A stretch of DNA of 64,000 bases from Phycisphaerae bacterium (GCA_018003015.1 JAGNEZ010000023.1:1-64000), one strand, 5' to 3'; shown: positions 8,166-18,199, counted from the stretch's first letter. Translations and numbers: made by a program. Notes: generated from the letters alone by a model not told the origin.

Positions 8166-8915
8166 ATGGACGAGCCTTCACAGACACCTGGAACGTCGAC
8201 CTCGGCATTGGCCAAGGGGAGCATCCACGTCTGGCGGTGGCCACTGACCGTCCCACCCAGGCGGGTAGAGTCCCTGGCTGGCTCGCTGAACGAGATGGAA
8301 CTGGAGCGCGCCGGCCGCTACCACTTCGAGACCCTTCGCCACAAGTTCATCGTCGCCCACGCCGGTCTGCGAGCCGTCCTCGCCGGCTATACCGGCATCC
8401 CGGCCGAACAACTCTCCTTCCGCTTCGGCGTGCAGGGCAAGCCGACGCTCGTGGACCGCGGCGCCGCCCCCGGCCTGGAGTTCAACCTGAGCGACTCCCA
8501 GGATATCGCCCTGGCCGCGGTCACGCTGCATCAGCCCATCGGCGTGGACATCGAGCGCGTTCGCGAAATCCCGGAGCTCGATAGCATCACCACGTCCATT
8601 CTCGCGCCGGAGGAACTCAGCTTCCTGCGAAGCCACGAAGGACCTGAACGCCTGGCCGCCTTCCTCCGATTCTGGACCTGCAAAGAAGCGATCATCAAGG
8701 CCATGGGCGTGGGCCTCTCGGCCAATCTGAAGCGAATCGTGGTCGACGCCCAATCGGCGGCGGCCAGTCGCTGGTTCACCGTCCACGTTCCGGCGTCCGG
8801 CCGCACCTGGAGCGTCCGGAGCCTCCCGATCGATGGCGGATACCAGGCCGCCCTGGCCATCGAAGGAAGCGGGGGCGACGTCGACGTGCGCGAGTGGACC
8901 TTCCCTATCCCATGA
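8166..8915 (+). CDS. 4'-phosphopantetheinyl transferase, Sfp type
   Basis: This 249-residue enzyme would transfer phosphopantetheine from CoA to carrier-protein serines. Motifs are KFIVAHAGLRAVLAGYTG, the substrate-recognition loop GKPTL near 91-95, FNLSDSQD, the Mg-binding GVDIERV (D128, E130), and FWTCKEAIIKAMGVGL (WxxKEAxxK at 170-178). Length fits the Sfp/Gsp class that serves non-ribosomal and polyketide synthesis rather than the short AcpS class. It follows the AI-2E gene by 17 bases with AGGAGG inside that gap, so it may be the third gene of the nikR unit. An MbtH-like gene and a DevBCA-type exporter lie just downstream on the other strand. Confidence 0.92.
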   Translation: MDEPSQTPGTSTSALAKGSIHVWRWPLTVPPRRVESLAGSLNEMELERAGRYHFETLRHKFIVAHAGLRAVLAGYTGIPAEQLSFRFGVQGKPTLVDRGAAPGLEFNLSDSQDIALAAVTLHQPIGVDIERVREIPELDSITTSILAPEELSFLRSHEGPERLAAFLRFWTCKEAIIKAMGVGLSANLKRIVVDAQSAAASRWFTVHVPASGRTWSVRSLPIDGGYQAALAIEGSGGDVDVREWTFPIP

Positions 8916-9402
8916 CGGCGTTTGCACACTGTGGCAGACGCAGGTCCAACGGGTCCCTCACCATTTCAACATGGGGATGGCTGAGCATCGTGCCGTGGAA
9001 GCCGGGTATGCGACGGCCCCCAGACCTCCGCGGCAGAGCCGCCGCCAGTCAACCAGAGGATCGCCCGTGTCATCCCCGGATCCTGCTGAACGGAAGACCG
9101 TGATCGGACCGGTGTATTCGGCGGGCCGATCACGATGAAACGCCGGCATGTTGGCATTCAGCACCCGCGGATAGCGGTCCATCTTGTCCATGCCGACATG
9201 GTGTGGAATCTGACCGGTCTCGCAGTGAAACAGACCTCGATGGAGTCCGGCAAGTGTGACGGCGAGTTGCCGAACAAGGACGCGCCACCACTCGAATAGG
9301 GCAGAGAGAACGCGCGTGTTCTTTCATGAGGGATGACAACAGGAGCGGGCGAGCCAGGGCATCAGCACGTGGGGCCTTGCCGAGGGAAGTGACGAACACG
9401 CC
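8916..9402. other. Intergenic stretch between convergent genes
   Basis: No convincing gene is visible in these 487 bases. A 54-codon plus-strand frame from ATG 9135 to the stop at 9297-9299 (MKRRHVGIQHPRIAVHLVHA at its start) has no ribosome site and no recognised motif. I list it only as a possibility. No strong terminator hairpin was found. Confidence 0.4.
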
Positions 9403-9630
9403 TTACGGCTTGTCCTTCGCGGCTTGGTCCATCTGCTTGCGGAGGCTCAGCGGCCGCATGTCCGTCCAGACCTCCTTGATGTAAGCCAGGCACTCCTCTT
9501 TCGTGCCGTCCTTGCCCGCGTCCCGCCAGCCCAGAGCATTTTCTCGCTCGATTGGCCAGATAGAGTACTGTTCCTCATGGTTGACCACGACCTTGTAGTG
9601 CTTGAAGACGTCTTCCTGTTCCTCGTTCAT
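9403..9630 (-). CDS. MbtH-like protein
   Basis: This 75-residue protein carries the full family signature: [15 protein letters not shown], then [20 protein letters not shown] and [10 protein letters not shown] with the conserved Trp residues. MbtH-like proteins bind and activate adenylation domains of non-ribosomal peptide synthetases. The start ATG (complement of 9628-9630) has GAGGTGG upstream. It follows the HlyD-type gene by 31 bases and is probably the last gene of that operon. No NRPS is in the window, so its partner must lie elsewhere, or the gene is an orphan. Confidence 0.95.
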   Translation of the reverse strand: MNEEQEDVFKHYKVVVNHEEQYSIWPIERENALGWRDAGKDGTKEECLAYIKEVWTDMRPLSLRKQMDQAAKDKP

Positions 9631-9661
9631 CGTCCCACCTCGCTCGTACCCTCTCGTTGTT

Positions 9662-10750
9662 TCACTGCGCTGATGCCCTGCCGGTTGCCGGCCACGTGGC
9701 CGTCCGATCGCGAAGAAACCATACCGACATCTGCAACTCCAAAGGCAGATCCCGGCCGTCGTCCAGGGCGATGACCACTTCCAGAATCTTCGTATCGGCT
9801 TTTTCTGTGGGTCGATCCGTCCGGAAGTTCTTGCGGCCCAGGGTCTGGGCGATCTGGACCACCATGCCCCCGAACCGCCGCGTGCCGAACGCGTCGCACG
9901 TGGCGAAGACCCGCTGGCCCTTCCTGACCTTCGACAGATCCATCTCATCCACGTCAGCCCGGATGTGCAACGTGTCGCGGTTGCCGATCGAGATGATCGG
10001 GGCAGGCACGTTCGGGAAGACCGACTCACCGGGCTCGCGAAACCGGTAGATCACCATGCCGTCGATGGAACTGCGGATCCGTGTCTTCTCCAGTTGGGTT
10101 CGGGCGACGTTCAGTTGGGCCTCTGCTTCGACGACGGCGGCCCGGGCGACGGCGATCTCCTCGGGCCGGGGACCGGCAGTCGACCGCTCGTAGCGAGCCT
10201 GCACGGCCTCAGCCCGGGCCCGGGCGGCGGCCACGTCGTTACGCGTGTCGTTGAGTTCCTTGTCAGAGACGGCCGAGCCGCTCTGAAGTGACTCAAGCCG
10301 TCGCAGTTCAAACTCCGCCCGCTGGAGCAAGGCATTGGCCTCATCCCATTGAGCCTTGGCCATCTTCCGATCTTCGGGGCGCTCCCAACTCTCCAGCTTG
10401 GCCAGATCGGCCTTCGCCCGAGCCACCTGGGCCTCGGCCCGGGTGACCTCGGCCATCTGCGAGTCGTTCACGAGCTCGAAGAGGAGCTGTCCAGTCCTGA
10501 TACGATCTCCCGGCTCAACTTCAATCTTGCCGATGGTCCCCGGAAGCTCGCTAAACACCTGGATGGCCCGCGAAGCCGGCTCAGTCACACCCGGGGCGCT
10601 GAAGAGCACATCCGGATCGTCGCTCGGCCACTCGACGGCTGCTTCCGCCAGCTGGGTCTGGGCGCTCTGGGTCCGCGAGGCGGCGTATTGTGTATACCCC
10701 ACCCAGGCGATGCCCGCCAAAACCACGCCGATGATGAGACCTCGTACCAA
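9662..10750 (-). CDS. HlyD/DevB-type membrane fusion protein of an exporter
   Basis: This 362-residue protein has one N-terminal membrane anchor ([20 protein letters not shown]), a lipoyl half-motif ([23 protein letters not shown]), a long coiled-coil hairpin of about residues 105-215 rich in Ala/Arg/Glu, a second lipoyl half ([18 protein letters not shown]) and a beta-barrel ([18 protein letters not shown]). It should bridge the ABC exporter and the cell envelope. The start is TTG, chosen because CAGGAG lies seven bases upstream and no ATG is in frame. Together with the two preceding minus-strand genes it forms a DevBCA-like set. Confidence 0.85.
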   Translation of the reverse strand: MVRGLIIGVVLAGIAWVGYTQYAASRTQSAQTQLAEAAVEWPSDDPDVLFSAPGVTEPASRAIQVFSELPGTIGKIEVEPGDRIRTGQLLFELVNDSQMAEVTRAEAQVARAKADLAKLESWERPEDRKMAKAQWDEANALLQRAEFELRRLESLQSGSAVSDKELNDTRNDVAAARARAEAVQARYERSTAGPRPEEIAVARAAVVEAEAQLNVARTQLEKTRIRSSIDGMVIYRFREPGESVFPNVPAPIISIGNRDTLHIRADVDEMDLSKVRKGQRVFATCDAFGTRRFGGMVVQIAQTLGRKNFRTDRPTEKADTKILEVVIALDDGRDLPLELQMSVWFLRDRTATWPATGRASAQ

Positions 10751-10859
10751 GCCATCGCTCCTGTACCACCTTCATGATAGCTCGATTGACGCATTCCGCA
10801 ACGTGGAGACGCATGGCCGCATCATCCTCCGCCCGACGACGGCCCGGCGGAGTGGGCAG

Positions 10860-11576
10860 TCAGGCCGCTGCACCGTCGTGCCGTTCGACGATGGTCCCGT
10901 CCCTCATCCGGACCACGCAATCGGCGTGCTCTTGCAGGCTAAGGTCGTGAGTGACGACAAGGACGGCCCGGTTCTCCTTGTGGGCAAGATGGCGGAGGAT
11001 ATCCACCACCTGGGCGGCTGTCCTGGAATCGAGGTTGCCCGTCGGCTCGTCGGCCAGGATGAGTTCCGCCTGGCTGGCCAGGGCTCGGGCAACGCCCACG
11101 CGCTGTTTCTCACCGCCGCTCATCTCGTCGGGCAGGTGGCTCCAGCGATCAGCCAGGCCGACATGGTCGAGCAGGGCCATGGCCTGCTTGCGGGCGGCGC
11201 GGCCGTAGACACCCTGGAGTCCGAGCACGACCTCGACGTTCTCGGCGGCGTTCAAGGCCCCTAAGAGGTTGAAGTTCTGGAAGATGAAACCCACGTGCCG
11301 ACGGCGCAGGGCAGGCAATGCGGACTCATCCAGGCGGGTCACGTCGCGGCCGAGCAGCTCGACCCGGCCGGAGGTCGGCTTCATCAGCAGGCCCATGATG
11401 GTCAGGAGGGTGGTCTTGCCTGAACCGCTGGGCCCCATGAGCAGAGTCAGATCGCCGCGGGCAATGCCGAGGTTGACACCATGGAGCACTTCAAGCGCAT
11501 GTGCGCCTTCGCGGTAGCTCTTGTGCAGATCCCACACGCGAACGGCCGTACCAGAATGGGCTGTCATCTCTGCCAT
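10860..11576 (-). CDS. ABC transporter ATP-binding protein (DevA/MacB type)
   Basis: This 238-residue ATPase has Walker [11 protein letters not shown]-loop [18 protein letters not shown], signature [19 protein letters not shown], Walker [16 protein letters not shown] and switch His in VVTHDLSL. The sequence belongs to the LolD/MacB/DevA class that drives mechanotransmission-type exporters. It starts five bases after the permease stop, so the two are one translational unit. The 109-base gap before the HlyD gene shows no terminator. Confidence 0.92.
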   Translation of the reverse strand: MAEMTAHSGTAVRVWDLHKSYREGAHALEVLHGVNLGIARGDLTLLMGPSGSGKTTLLTIMGLLMKPTSGRVELLGRDVTRLDESALPALRRRHVGFIFQNFNLLGALNAAENVEVVLGLQGVYGRAARKQAMALLDHVGLADRWSHLPDEMSGGEKQRVGVARALASQAELILADEPTGNLDSRTAAQVVDILRHLAHKENRAVLVVTHDLSLQEHADCVVRMRDGTIVERHDGAAA

Positions 11577-11580
11577 CGGG

Positions 11581-12717
11581 TCAGCTGCGGAACACCATGG
11601 CCGGCTCCAGCCGGAAGACGCGGAGCACGCTGGTGATGCTCGCGCTCACGCAGATTCCCACGGTCACGAAGAACATCGCCCCCACGAGGGCGGGCGGTAC
11701 ATGCAGAGGGACGTTGTAGGCCGGCAGACACTTGCCCATGTAGTAGGACAAGGCACTGGCCATGATGTAGCCGAGTAGACCGGCGATGAGCGATTGACGC
11801 AGGATGATCATCCCGAGTGTATAGTTGCCCATGCCCAGCGCCTTGAGCGTGCCATACTCGCGCAGCCGCTCGACCGTGGCGGAGTACATAGTCTGGCTGA
11901 CGATGACCACGCCGACGATGACGCCTAGGACGGCTCCGAACATGATCCCGATGCCCATACCCGTGCCATACATCCAGTACCAGCGGGTCTTGCGGGAGAA
12001 CTCGTCGGCGGTGTAGGCCTCGGCCTCAGTGAGTCGTTCGCGAACCCGGTCGCGGAGTTGCTCGGGGGTGACGCCCGGCCTGGCCTTGAGGACCACGTAT
12101 TTGGTCTGCCGCTGGGTCATGCCGCTGAAATCCAGTCCGCGCTTGTAATCGCAGAACACATAGGGGGAGGTCGTGAAACTCCCTACGCCGCGGCAGAAGC
12201 CGACCACGCGGGCGGCCCGGCCGAGGATCTCGGTCTGCTCGTTCAAGGAAAGCGGCAAGCCCTCGTTACCGAAGCGGACGCGTTCCCGTTCGTCGATAAT
12301 GACGCCGTTCATCGCCCAGATCCGGTCCCGGCTGCCAGCGATCATCTCCCAGGGCAAGTTCAGCCGCGAGTTGGGGTATAGGCCGACGATCTCGACGTTC
12401 TCCTGGCGGCCATCAACCAGCTTCCACCGAGTGAACTGCACAATCAGCCGCTCGCCCCAGGCGACCCCGGGCGTGGCCACGGCCTGGTAGTAGCGGCGGT
12501 CGAGCATGACATCGCACAGGTCCAGGTTGCGGGTGCTCTTCTGCATGACCCAGACATCGGCCCCGGCGTGATCAATGATCCCGCTGGCGTTGCGCATGGC
12601 GCCGATCAGCAGGCCAAGCTGGAGCGTGACCAGGGCGACGGAGAAGACAATCCCCACCAGGGCCATGATCAGCTTGACTTTGTCGTGGAATAGATTGCGT
12701 CGAGCGATGGCCGGCAT
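11581..12717 (-). CDS. DevC/MacB-type ABC transporter permease
   Basis: This 378-residue permease starts at ATG 12717 (MPAIARRNLFHDKVKL); an in-frame ATG 54 bases upstream lacks a ribosome site. One N-terminal helix (LIMALVGIVFSVALVTLQLGLLIG) is followed by a periplasmic domain of about 220 residues, then three C-terminal helices (GIMFGAVLGVIVGVVIVSQTMY, SLIAGLLGYIMASALSYYMG, ALVGAMFFVTVGICVSASI) with the coupling segment VERLREYGTLKALGMGN. This is the FtsX/MacB fold used by DevC glycolipid exporters. The periplasmic stretch VWVMQKSTRNLDL is typical of DevC-like proteins. Confidence 0.9.
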   Translation of the reverse strand: MPAIARRNLFHDKVKLIMALVGIVFSVALVTLQLGLLIGAMRNASGIIDHAGADVWVMQKSTRNLDLCDVMLDRRYYQAVATPGVAWGERLIVQFTRWKLVDGRQENVEIVGLYPNSRLNLPWEMIAGSRDRIWAMNGVIIDERERVRFGNEGLPLSLNEQTEILGRAARVVGFCRGVGSFTTSPYVFCDYKRGLDFSGMTQRQTKYVVLKARPGVTPEQLRDRVRERLTEAEAYTADEFSRKTRWYWMYGTGMGIGIMFGAVLGVIVGVVIVSQTMYSATVERLREYGTLKALGMGNYTLGMIILRQSLIAGLLGYIMASALSYYMGKCLPAYNVPLHVPPALVGAMFFVTVGICVSASITSVLRVFRLEPAMVFRS

Positions 12718-12825
12718 CAGTGATTTCCCTGCCGGTGTTACTCCATGAACCACGGCACGACCATACAGCATGGTAGCGAGGAGAACGGAGTCGGGTCAAC
12801 CCCGGTGGGATTCGCCTCGAGCGGC

Positions 12826-15243
12826 TTACGGTATGCAGTCGGCATCGGCCCAGACGCCCGGGCCGCTCAGACACTGACGGAAAAGGAGGAAGTCGTTGCG
12901 GTCCACGAAAGGATCGGAGTTCAGCATGGCATCCGCGCAGTCGGGGTCGGCCTGAATCACTCCCATGGGGGTCATGCATCGCTGGAAATGGGCATAGTCC
13001 TCCATGTCGACGTCACCGTCGGCATCGTAGTCCACCTTGGCCACGGGACAGCCGTTCGATTCCGCCACTCTCCAACAATGGGACGTGCCAGGACAGGCAT
13101 CACAGGCGTCGATGACGCCGTCGCCGTCTGCATCCGGCTGCAGTTCGTCCGGCACCCCGTCCTTGTTACAGTCATTGCCCGAGGAAGGGTAAGCGTAAGG
13201 GCCGGTTAACTTCAGCTGGAAACTACCCGTCGCGCCGGCGGCTCCAGCCACGCGAATGTAGTAGACCGAACGGGTGGTCACCGAGAGGGTCAGCGTCGAC
13301 TGCTTGTCACAGCCGTTGTCGTTGCATCCCAGCTGACGATTGTTGCCGGTGCTCGGACAAGCGGAGTGAACGGATACCACGGTGTCATAGCTGGAACCAC
13401 ACAACGAAACGGTCAGCGTACCCGAGGCGTACGGGCTGTATTTGTACCAGACATCGGGCGAGCCACCCGAACTGCCACAGGAGGAGAAGTAGACGTTGGT
13501 CATGCCCGCGGTGGAACCGGTGTAGGTCTTCCCCGGACCGACCCACTGGGCATACGCGCAGCTGTCCTGGGCGACGGCATCCGGCGCGACCGGAGCAGGC
13601 CGCTGACACTCGTCAGGGATCGCGTCACCGTTGCAGTCCGCACTCGTCCCGTGAGCGATGTCCGTCTCGTCGCCCACGTTGTTCGCGTTGCAGTCCGCGG
13701 AATCCAGGTACGTGAAGGTCATGGTCGAACCGGAAACACTGACGTTCTTGAGGTACAACTTGGAGGCCGTTCCGTCCCACCACCGGGTGTTCGGGGAGGA
13801 ATCGGGGGTGCAGAGCGTGTACGTCGGAGATGACCACAAGTCGTTGGAGTCACCAGAGTTGCGGTTGTTCTCCATGTCCCACAGGCCGTCCGCCTGGACG
13901 AGGGTCACCTTGTAGTGAGAAGCGGCGGTCATTTCATTGTTGTCGTTACTGCCGTTCTCGTCGACGTGCCAGATGGCCAGACCGTCATCGGGCAGGCCAA
14001 CGTCGCGCCCGGTCCGTTGGCGATTCTCGAGCAGAAAGTACTCCTTGGTGCTCGAAGGTCTGGAGTACTTGTAGATCGCGTTGCTGTTCGAGATGAGGGG
14101 GAGGTTTGCCTGCGAAGTGAGCAGTTCGGTCACCGTACACCATCCTGCCTTATTCCGCATATAGGCGCATGGCCGGCACGGATTCGTGCTGCTGGTACCG
14201 AACGCCATGAGGCAGAAATGGCCCACCCCGGTGGAATCGTAGTCATAGTCATACAGGTCCGGCCAGCCCAGCAGCATGTGCCCGTTCTCGTGACAGAAGG
14301 TGCTGATCCTGAGGCTGCTGCCCATGTCGGTGATCTGATAAGGACCGGCGCACACTCCGCCGGCGCAATAGGACATCCAACTGGCGTGCGGCCAAAGCCC
14401 CTCGGACCAGGGCGAGTTGCTCGACCCGGCATAGAGGCAGTTCAAGGCATCGATAGTGCCGTCGCTGTTGGTGTCACACTGCCCGAAGTTGAAGCCACTG
14501 GCCTTCAGGCGGTCGAGAGCCTCGGTGATGAGCTCCCGAGCCCGAGTACCGTAGTCGATGCTCTGGTCGGTGTAGTACGTCTTGGGATGCTTCGCCCGAT
14601 GGTAGGCGGTCGGCACGTAGTTGGTGTAGGTCAGCTTCCCGCCGGAGATGTCGTAGAAGTAGTCACGAACCGAGCCGTTGTTGCCGTTGGCCGTGTATCC
14701 GATCTTGTTGCAGAAGTCCGCGACCGCGCTTGCGGGAATCGTAGCCACATCGTCCGAGAAGTCCACGATCAGGCAGAGCCCCTTGGGGGAGCCGATGGTG
14801 ATGCCCTCCTGGGCCAGGCTGCCCTTTTCAGTCGCAAGAAAGGTTGCCTTCTGGGCCTGCTGCAGCTGACGGTTGGCGGCGATCCTGGACTTGGCGGATT
14901 CGACAGTGATGCGGATGTGCTGGTCGATGCCGACCGGAGCAGCCTCATTCTGGCCGGCCACGATGCCGGTCGGCTCCAGCCGGGTGCCGTCCGCCGACAA
15001 CCTGGCGTAACAAGCCGCTCGTGTGGCTGGATCCTCGACCAGCGTGTAACCATCCAGCGTCTCGGCCACAGCGTAGAACTCGTCGCCCCAGACCCGGACC
15101 TCGATCACCGTCCCGTCCGGCTGCCGGAACGGCATGGTCTCGCCGACAATCGGATGGGCCCGCGCCGTCGTGGTCAGTCCCAGCAGAGCACCCATCACCA
15201 AGAGCAGGGAAACACGCTTCTGGCGGCCGACCGCGAAGACCAT
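12826..15243 (-). CDS. Secreted M6-family metalloprotease with calcium-binding modules
   Basis: This 805-residue exported protease begins at an ATG with GGAG eight bases upstream. The signal peptide is LLLVMGALLGLTTTARA. The M6 (immune inhibitor A-like) domain carries the zinc site HENGHMLLGWPDLYD at residues 318-332. After about 520, DCNANNVGDETDI and DCNGDAIPDEC are planctomycete-type calcium-binding linkers. They are followed by a pre-peptidase C-terminal-like beta domain (about 555-690), more DxDGDG loops, and a dockerin-like pair (DYDADGDVDMEDYAHFQRCM, DPFVDRNDFLLFRQCL). It is probably an extracellular or surface protease. It precedes the exporter operon by 108 bases on the same strand without a clear terminator. 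Confidence 0.9.
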   Translation of the reverse strand: MVFAVGRQKRVSLLLVMGALLGLTTTARAHPIVGETMPFRQPDGTVIEVRVWGDEFYAVAETLDGYTLVEDPATRAACYARLSADGTRLEPTGIVAGQNEAAPVGIDQHIRITVESAKSRIAANRQLQQAQKATFLATEKGSLAQEGITIGSPKGLCLIVDFSDDVATIPASAVADFCNKIGYTANGNNGSVRDYFYDISGGKLTYTNYVPTAYHRAKHPKTYYTDQSIDYGTRARELITEALDRLKASGFNFGQCDTNSDGTIDALNCLYAGSSNSPWSEGLWPHASWMSYCAGGVCAGPYQITDMGSSLRISTFCHENGHMLLGWPDLYDYDYDSTGVGHFCLMAFGTSSTNPCRPCAYMRNKAGWCTVTELLTSQANLPLISNSNAIYKYSRPSSTKEYFLLENRQRTGRDVGLPDDGLAIWHVDENGSNDNNEMTAASHYKVTLVQADGLWDMENNRNSGDSNDLWSSPTYTLCTPDSSPNTRWWDGTASKLYLKNVSVSGSTMTFTYLDSADCNANNVGDETDIAHGTSADCNGDAIPDECQRPAPVAPDAVAQDSCAYAQWVGPGKTYTGSTAGMTNVYFSSCGSSGGSPDVWYKYSPYASGTLTVSLCGSSYDTVVSVHSACPSTGNNRQLGCNDNGCDKQSTLTLSVTTRSVYYIRVAGAAGATGSFQLKLTGPYAYPSSGNDCNKDGVPDELQPDADGDGVIDACDACPGTSHCWRVAESNGCPVAKVDYDADGDVDMEDYAHFQRCMTPMGVIQADPDCADAMLNSDPFVDRNDFLLFRQCLSGPGVWADADCIP

Positions 15244-15340
15244 CTCGACTTCTCCAGGGAATTCGACTCTAAACCTGGCTCAAGTATACCAGAATCTCCC
15301 CCGGATCGGCCAGCCCGGGCGGCCCGCCTCCAGGCCCGAT

Positions 15341-15360
15341 AACCACCCGACCGGGCGGTT
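15341..15360 (-). terminator. Possible weak terminator after glycoside hydrolase
   Basis: On the minus strand AACCGCCC pairs with GGGTGGTT around a GGTC loop, with one G-T pair. No U-run follows, so intrinsic termination is uncertain. Confidence 0.3.
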
Positions 15361-15397
15361 TCGGTGCGAGGATCGCAACCGCTGATTCTGGCGATCG

Positions 15398-17836
15398 TTA
15401 GCCAGGCTTCTCACCGACGAGGTACGCGTCGCTGATCTCGAGTACATTGTCCTCGCTCTCGGTGTTCAAGCCAAACGAGACGGAGTGAATCTGGTCCGCG
15501 TCAAGCCGGCCATTCCCATCGGGTGAGCTGGCGAGTGAATCCACATCGCGGAGCGGTATCAAGACCACGTGCCAGCGGCCGTCGGCCGGGATCAGCGGGC
15601 GACGGGATAGGTAACCGGCCTGACTGTCCTCCCAGGCGATGAAACGAACCGACGCCGGCTTGTCGCATTTGGCCCGCAGGAGCAGGTACTTGGCGCGCCC
15701 CCATTTCACGTCTTCGCCCAGCCTGAGCTTCGGGTAAACCCATCGATCCCCCGCTCCGAAGTGAACTTCCAGCCGCCACCCCCCCTCCTTCGTCTTGGAC
15801 ATGGTCATGCGCCCCCGACTGGCAACATTCTCCTGCCAGGCCTCCAGCTGGGCGATGGGTAGCGCCATCCTGACCGGAAAGCGAGCCAGGTGGGCGTCCA
15901 CCGTCTTCTCCACGAACACATCCACAGCCAGCGGACTGATCCACGGGGCCATGGTGCCCCTGGCCACCACCTGGATGGTCAGCGGCTGGCCGTCCGAACC
16001 CCCCTGCCTCACATCGACTTCCCACGCAACTTCAGTGCAGCCCCGAGGGGCAAGTTCAAGGCTTCTGGGCTCGATCGCGACGGGAGAGGCCACCCCCCTG
16101 ATCGATGGCGTCAGGTCGACTCTCCCAGCCTGATCAGCCAGATTGTGGACGACCACGCGAAAAGGAAAACGCGCCGCAGTCTCATGGGTCACGTGATAGC
16201 CCTTACAGGTGAAGTCGCCTATCGAGGGGTCCCACGCATGCCGCAGGATGACCGGGGATGGAGCCGGTCGCGAGGGCGGAGGTCGCCTGCTCACGGAGTA
16301 CATTCCGGCGGCTGGAGTGTCCTTGACCACGGCATCGGCCATCGAGCCGGCATCAAGCCATACGTAGGTGAGACCGTCGGGAACGGGAAGACCGCCCGCA
16401 GTATCCGCCCTGAGCGTGCGACCGTCGATACCCTCCAATCGCCCCCCGGGCACGCCCAGCCTGACTCTCGCGTCCCGATTCACCGACCCCGTATACAACA
16501 CCGCCACCGTCCCGCCGGTGCCCATGAACACCCTGGCCCGCTTGACGGCCGGATCCAAGGTCTTCAAATCTCCAACGTATGCCTTGTTCGCCAACGCCCT
16601 CACCATCTGGGCATAGGCGGCCATCGAACGAAGCGGGGTGACTTCCCGCCCCATCATCCCGAAGTTGTTCTGGTTCTCCTCGTAGTACACGCAGACGAAG
16701 GCGAAATACGCAGCCACCCCACAGGCCTTCGACTCAATGGCCTTCATCACGATGTCCAGGGCGCTGACCGCGTCTTCGCTCATGGCCGGCCGCGGCTCCC
16801 CCTTGGGCCAGGGCCGTCCACTCTCGGTAATCCACAGGGGCATGGACTCCTTGCCATAGGCCTTGAGCCAAGCTCGGTACCGCTTCACCATGTCCTCAAC
16901 AGTCGTAGCCTGCTGATAGGTGTGGAAGCTGATCGCGTCGACCTGATCGAGCAGGCCGTTCTCGGCGCATGCCCGACGGTATTCGTCCGGAGCAATGTCG
17001 GTGAGAACACCGCCGACCAGCGGGACCGCCGGCAGGTGGTGGCGGAGCCCCCAGGCCGCGGCCTTGGCGAGGGGCACATACTGGTCGGCCGGAAGGTGGG
17101 CACCGAACTGGACGTCGGGCTCGTTCCAGATCTCCAGCCCGCCCCATGTGCTCCCCCAGCGACGGCCGAGATCGCCGATCGATCGTGCGGCTAGAAGCAG
17201 GTTTGTGGGATACGGGTTGGCGTCCGTCCGGCCCAGCCATGTCGGACTATCATGGAACATCTCCAGAACCTTGACCCCGCGCCGAGCGTACGTGCGGCGG
17301 AGGGTCTCAAACTGACAATCACCCTCCCAATCCCACACGTCCTCGGACTTGTTGACCACATTCCAGCGGAGCCGCTCGCGCGATTGGCCGATGCCAAGCC
17401 GTTTGAGCACCCTGGCGAGTCCGTCGCGGATGTCCTCCCGCTTCTCGAGCCAGGAAAGAGCGCTGTCGATACAGAAGAACGCGTCCTCAGGCCCGGCGTG
17501 TTCCGGCAGCACGACGATACCGCTGCGGTGACCGAGTTGCGGCAGGGCCACTTCGTAGAAGCCCCCAGGCAAGTTGACCGAGATTGAGATGGCCCCGTCC
17601 CGATCGGCGACAGCCTCACCCGTGGCCACCTCGCGAGCCCAGTAGTCGGAAATGACGTAGCCCAGATCCGACCGGCGGGCGGGCGGATCTGCCCTCCATG
17701 CCAGACGCGCCGGCCGCTCAGGCGGAATGAAAAACCCCTCGCAGTCGGCCGAGCGAACCTCGCCCAGGCACCCGGCCGCACCGACAAAAACCTCGATGAC
17801 CCCCAGAAATAACGATCGGAAACGGGTATCAGACAT
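15398..17836 (-). CDS. Clan-A glycoside hydrolase (GH39-like)
   Basis: This 812-residue protein starts at ATG 17836 with GGGAG about eight bases upstream; an in-frame start 39 bases earlier is less likely. The N-terminus is a signal-like helix (FRSLFLGVIEVFVGAAGCLG). The barrel contains LEIWNEPD (Glu239, predicted acid/base) and MPLWITESGRP (Glu338, predicted nucleophile), with HDSPTWLGR and ISFHTYQQ between: the usual arrangement in clan GH-A families such as GH39. The C-terminal 230 residues form beta domains, the last (from about GRMTMSKTKEGGW) resembling a carbohydrate-binding jelly roll. Substrate is not predictable. It is a single gene unit between the protease and the sensor kinase. 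Confidence 0.75.
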   Translation of the reverse strand: MSDTRFRSLFLGVIEVFVGAAGCLGEVRSADCEGFFIPPERPARLAWRADPPARRSDLGYVISDYWAREVATGEAVADRDGAISISVNLPGGFYEVALPQLGHRSGIVVLPEHAGPEDAFFCIDSALSWLEKREDIRDGLARVLKRLGIGQSRERLRWNVVNKSEDVWDWEGDCQFETLRRTYARRGVKVLEMFHDSPTWLGRTDANPYPTNLLLAARSIGDLGRRWGSTWGGLEIWNEPDVQFGAHLPADQYVPLAKAAAWGLRHHLPAVPLVGGVLTDIAPDEYRRACAENGLLDQVDAISFHTYQQATTVEDMVKRYRAWLKAYGKESMPLWITESGRPWPKGEPRPAMSEDAVSALDIVMKAIESKACGVAAYFAFVCVYYEENQNNFGMMGREVTPLRSMAAYAQMVRALANKAYVGDLKTLDPAVKRARVFMGTGGTVAVLYTGSVNRDARVRLGVPGGRLEGIDGRTLRADTAGGLPVPDGLTYVWLDAGSMADAVVKDTPAAGMYSVSRRPPPSRPAPSPVILRHAWDPSIGDFTCKGYHVTHETAARFPFRVVVHNLADQAGRVDLTPSIRGVASPVAIEPRSLELAPRGCTEVAWEVDVRQGGSDGQPLTIQVVARGTMAPWISPLAVDVFVEKTVDAHLARFPVRMALPIAQLEAWQENVASRGRMTMSKTKEGGWRLEVHFGAGDRWVYPKLRLGEDVKWGRAKYLLLRAKCDKPASVRFIAWEDSQAGYLSRRPLIPADGRWHVVLIPLRDVDSLASSPDGNGRLDADQIHSVSFGLNTESEDNVLEISDAYLVGEKPG

Positions 17837-18003
17837 CTTCACTTCTCCCGCAATACCCCCCTCTGAACCGTCCAAAGCAGGAAGGAACCGCCAGGTGTCA
17901 GGAACTCAAAGACAGCGAGGAGTATAGAAAGGGCCGCGTCATTCCGCCATCGGACGATCCGGGGAAGCCACGAGCCTCAGGAAAAGACCGGGGGCGGGCG
18001 GGA

Positions 18004-18199
18004 TCACCGAACGCGAGAGCGCTGTTTGGAGGCCAGGAACCCCAGGGGGGTGCACTTATCCATCAGCACGCTGCCCCGGACCGGCTTGACGAGGAAGCCG
18101 CTCCAATTACCGGCCGGCGCGAGACAGACGTTCAATGGCGAGCTGTCGGCCAAGGCGACGATCTTCCCAGCGCGCGGGCGACGAGCGGACCACAACCCA
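18004..18199 (-). pseudogene. Receiver-like fragment downstream of histidine kinase
   Basis: Directly after the kinase stop the minus strand encodes GKIVALADSS, then SGFLVKPVRGSVLMDK and LASKQRSRVR. This resembles the end of a receiver or pseudo-receiver domain (the FLVKPVR part corresponds to the conserved Lys-Pro of receivers) and lacks the Asp-containing front. It has no start of its own. It may be a remnant of a second receiver of a longer kinase. The call rests on one short motif. Confidence 0.3.

Noticed and set aside
13915-15342. A 475-codon plus-strand open frame
   Set aside because: It is antisense to the M6 protease, has no recognisable motif and arises from high GC at third positions.
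15890-17194. A 434-codon plus-strand open frame
   Set aside because: It is the antisense shadow of the glycoside hydrolase; the hydrolase has clear catalytic motifs.
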